Assembly (NCBI RefSeq): GCF_024211275.1
Contig: NZ_JAMLDX010000006.1
Location: forward strand, 184,958-248,957
DNA from: Sphingomonas tagetis
GTDB taxonomy: Bacteria > Pseudomonadota > Alphaproteobacteria > Sphingomonadales > Sphingomonadaceae
DNA length: 64,000 nt
Reading direction: 5' to 3'
In this document: positions 62,051 through 64,000 of the stretch, in pieces
Layout: the number at the start of each line of letters is the position of its first letter
How positions within the stretch are numbered: the stretch's first letter is position 1
The notes under the pieces: generated by a model
Told to the model about the DNA's origin: nothing
Databases searched by the model: none
What the model saw: only the letters and a program-made list of their open reading frames with translations
Translations under genes and position numbers: made by a program

Positions 62051-62925
62051 GCAAGGGCCGCCACGCGCCGTTTGAGATAGTCCGCATAGCCCGTCTTGCC
62101 GAGCGTTGCGGCGCGGGCGAGCACCGCGTCGCCGCCAAGCCAGCCGAGGTCGAGCGCGATTTCCTCAGGGCACGCAATCTTGATGCCCGTGCGATTCTCG
62201 ATCGTCCGCACATAGCTGCTGGCATCGTGCAGGCTCTCATGCGTGCCGGTATCGAGCCAGGCGTAACCGCGCCCCAGCCGCGTCACGTGCAAATCGCCAC
62301 GTGCCATATAGGTGCGGTTGACGTCGGTGATCTCTAGCTCTCCGCGCGCGGACGGCCTCATCGACCGCGCAATGTCCACGACGTCTTTGTCGTAGAAATA
62401 CAGGCCGGTAATCGCCCAGTTCGACTTCGGATCAGCAGGCTTCTCCTCGACGCTGGTCACCCGGCCTGCGTCATCGAACGAAACCACGCCGTAGCGCTCC
62501 GGATCATCGACATGATAAGCGAAGACATTGGCCCCACCCTTGGCCGCTTCTGCCGCAGCTTGGCGGCATTTTTCGCCCAGCTTGTCGCCATGATAGATGT
62601 TGTCGCCCAGGATCAACGCGCTCGCCTGCCCGGCAACGAAGTCCGCGCCGATGATGAAGGCTTCGGCCAGGCCGTTGGGCTGCGGTTGCTCAGCATAGCT
62701 GAAATCCACGCCGAACGCACTGCCGTCGCCCAGCAGCGACTTGAACAGCGGCAAATCGCGGGGCGTCGAGATGATCAAGATTTCTCGAATGCCGGCAAGC
62801 ATCAGGACGGATAGCGGATAATAAATCATCGGCTTGTCGAAGACCGGCATCAACTGCTTCGAAATCGACAGCGTAGCCGGATACAACCGCGTGCCGCTGC
62901 CTCCAGCGAGAATGATTCCCTTCAT
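62047..62925 (-). CDS. rfbA: Glucose-1-phosphate thymidylyltransferase
   Basis: 292 residues. [42 protein letters not shown] is the nucleotidyltransferase opening (GGxGTRL and the KQL/DKP pair), [23 protein letters not shown] holds the metal Asp, and [48 protein letters not shown] the sugar site. It makes dTDP-glucose from dTTP and glucose-1-phosphate. First gene of the leftward rfbACBD operon, which supplies dTDP-L-rhamnose to the glycosyltransferases upstream. Confidence 0.97.
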   Translation of the reverse strand: MKGIILAGGSGTRLYPATLSISKQLMPVFDKPMIYYPLSVLMLAGIREILIISTPRDLPLFKSLLGDGSAFGVDFSYAEQPQPNGLAEAFIIGADFVAGQASALILGDNIYHGDKLGEKCRQAAAEAAKGGANVFAYHVDDPERYGVVSFDDAGRVTSVEEKPADPKSNWAITGLYFYDKDVVDIARSMRPSARGELEITDVNRTYMARGDLHVTRLGRGYAWLDTGTHESLHDASSYVRTIENRTGIKIACPEEIALDLGWLGGDAVLARAATLGKTGYADYLKRRVAALA

Positions 62926-63346
62926 AGATGCCCCGGCCTCATCACCATGAATGCCCTCCTAGGCGTGCACGTAATCCATGGCAACGTTGATAGCCGGGGC
63001 TGTCTATGGGATCGACAAACCGTCCCTCACATTGGCGAAGGCTGGACATGGTAGGAGGTGGGAAGTCGACTGGAGGTGCCGCCTTGCTCGTTGATGCCGC
63101 CGAACCGGTGCTCGTTCCGTTCCTCATCAAACCGAAAATTTGTTCACCAGGTTGAATCTCAGCGCATGGTCTAACCGTTTCCATTTAAAATATGCGTCCG
63201 AGTATCGAGACATGCGCAGCCCAATCAGGCATAGAGACGGTCCGTGGCTTTTGCAAAACGCCTCCGCCCTTGCGCTTGTTTAGCCCAGACTACACTATCG
63301 AGTCGAAACCAGCGAACTGGCCGTCCTTGGGATCGGTGGGAGGCGT
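62926..63346. other. Gene-poor interval upstream of rfbA
   Basis: 421 bases that should hold the rfbA promoter. Short frames on both strands lack ribosome sites or recognisable protein style. No terminator or repeat was found. Confidence 0.45.
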
Positions 63347-63748
63347 GTGTTGCAAGAAGTCGTAGACGGCAGCGGGGAACGCCTTGAGGTTGCGGGGCTT
63401 CACATCCCGGCGGATTGGTCGACCCCCTGGGATAGATCTAACGAATATCAAATAAAGAGTGACGGCAAATCCCGCTTGACTATGTTCAAAGTTTTAAACG
63501 AGCGGGGAAGCTTTTCAATCGATGTCGAATTAATTCCGTCGGCGAATTGTCGCGCAAGATGGAAGATGTACGTTCTCCGAATTCCTGTAAGATGCAGAAG
63601 CTTGGAGAACGGGAAGATTGTGTTCACCCATTCTAACTCTCCCGTTCACACGCTCCATAGGTTTTCAACCCGATCGGCAGATGCGCTCATAGATGAAATT
63701 CAGCACTGGATTTGGCGCTGCAATAATTGGTCGACTGCCAGAGATTGA
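63347..63748 (+). CDS. Orphan hypothetical protein (weak)
   Basis: 133 residues from GTG 63347; a TTG one codon later has GGGAGG at better spacing. The sequence LHIPADWSTPWDRSNEYQIKSDGKSRLTMFKVLNERGSFSIDVELIPSANCRARWKMYVLRIPV looks like a beta-rich soluble domain, and the end has DEIQHWIWRCNNW. I know no family. Codon use is AT-richer than in the core genes, in keeping with a transferred or decaying segment at the window edge. Confidence 0.35.
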   Translation: MLQEVVDGSGERLEVAGLHIPADWSTPWDRSNEYQIKSDGKSRLTMFKVLNERGSFSIDVELIPSANCRARWKMYVLRIPVRCRSLENGKIVFTHSNSPVHTLHRFSTRSADALIDEIQHWIWRCNNWSTARD

Positions 63749-64000
63749 CAGCTCGCCCCTGTCGATTCGACGGAAAATCCTGCGCGTATTTTGCGCGGCG
63801 TTAGCTTCACACCGTCGCCAGCGGCGCACTGCCTTCCTGGTCGCCACCCGTATTGAGTAGATGCGGCCTAGGGTCAGGATCTGTAATTTGCAGTTGCTTG
63901 GCGGTTGTCCCTTGAGGGTCTCAAGGATCTGTCCGCACTCGCCGGCCGATGGGTCGGTGGTGCTGTATCGGGTCTCACAAGGCCGGACGTTGCATTGACT
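63749..64000. other. Unassigned right edge
   Basis: The last 252 bases contain no frame that I can support and run off the window. A gene or mobile-element end beyond the edge cannot be judged. Confidence 0.4.

Noticed and set aside
62942..63184. 80-codon minus-strand frame upstream of rfbA
   Set aside because: Low-complexity, no clear ribosome site and no family; more likely the promoter region of rfbA.

Overview
The window reads as the chromosome of a GC-rich alphaproteobacterium of the sphingomonad type (Sphingomonas or a close relative). This rests on protein style and on context: a class I fumarase, an hslV/hslU pair, a metK with a short structured leader, a V-type exosortase with PEP-CTERM proteins whose C-termini carry the PEP(A/S)TWAMMLLGF signature, and two copies of a short GC-rich hairpin repeat at convergent gene ends. 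No tRNA, rRNA, CRISPR array, phage or intact insertion sequence was recognised.

Bases 1-24,000 are core and housekeeping genes: the tail of a PQQ-dependent sugar dehydrogenase-like gene, a secreted M20 peptidase, a quinone oxidoreductase, an aldehyde dehydrogenase, a frameshifted 2OG-Fe(II) oxygenase, a zf-TFIIB protein, a HerA-like ATPase, an aldose epimerase coupled to tlyA, hslV - aldo/keto reductase - hslU, a TonB receptor with a DUF2946-like protein, fumarase with a DMT transporter, and metK. Within this stretch (18,643-22,143) an ECF sigma factor and anti-sigma pair diverge from a subtilisin-like protease, which is followed by a secreted glycine-rich protein. The divergent region is a perfect 13-bp palindrome that looks like one ECF promoter facing both ways, and the same promoter pattern precedes the glycine-rich gene.

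Bases 24,200-26,070 form a transition with visibly AT-richer DNA: an orphan protein and an FkbM methyltransferase, flanked by gene-poor stretches. A cell-wall hydrolase (26,068) and an O-antigen-ligase-like polymerase (27,239) open the polysaccharide region.

Bases 27,239-46,649 are a large exopolysaccharide locus. It has a polymerase, an outer-membrane export lipoprotein-like protein, an outer-membrane beta-barrel, a Wzz-type co-polymerase with a separate tyrosine-kinase-like ATPase, several glycosyltransferases, a Wzx flippase, a hexapeptide acetyltransferase, a fused Gfo/Idh oxidoreductase-epimerase and a polyprenyl-phosphate glycosyl-1-phosphate transferase. Together they would build a repeat unit on undecaprenyl phosphate, flip it, polymerise it and export it. 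The dTDP-L-rhamnose genes rfbD-rfbB-rfbC-rfbA at 59,552-62,925 supply a nucleotide sugar.

Bases 46,700-57,240 hold the exosortase module: a V-type exosortase, its EpsI partner, a small accessory membrane protein, an EpsD-type peptidyl-prolyl isomerase lipoprotein, a WecB/TagA/CpsF glycosyltransferase, a TPR lipoprotein, another glycosyltransferase, a membrane PilZ (c-di-GMP) protein and two PEP-CTERM proteins that are the likely substrates. A glycosidase-like lipoprotein (57,786) follows. The arrangement ties protein sorting, c-di-GMP sensing and polysaccharide assembly into one locus. The last kilobase has only one weak orphan reading frame.
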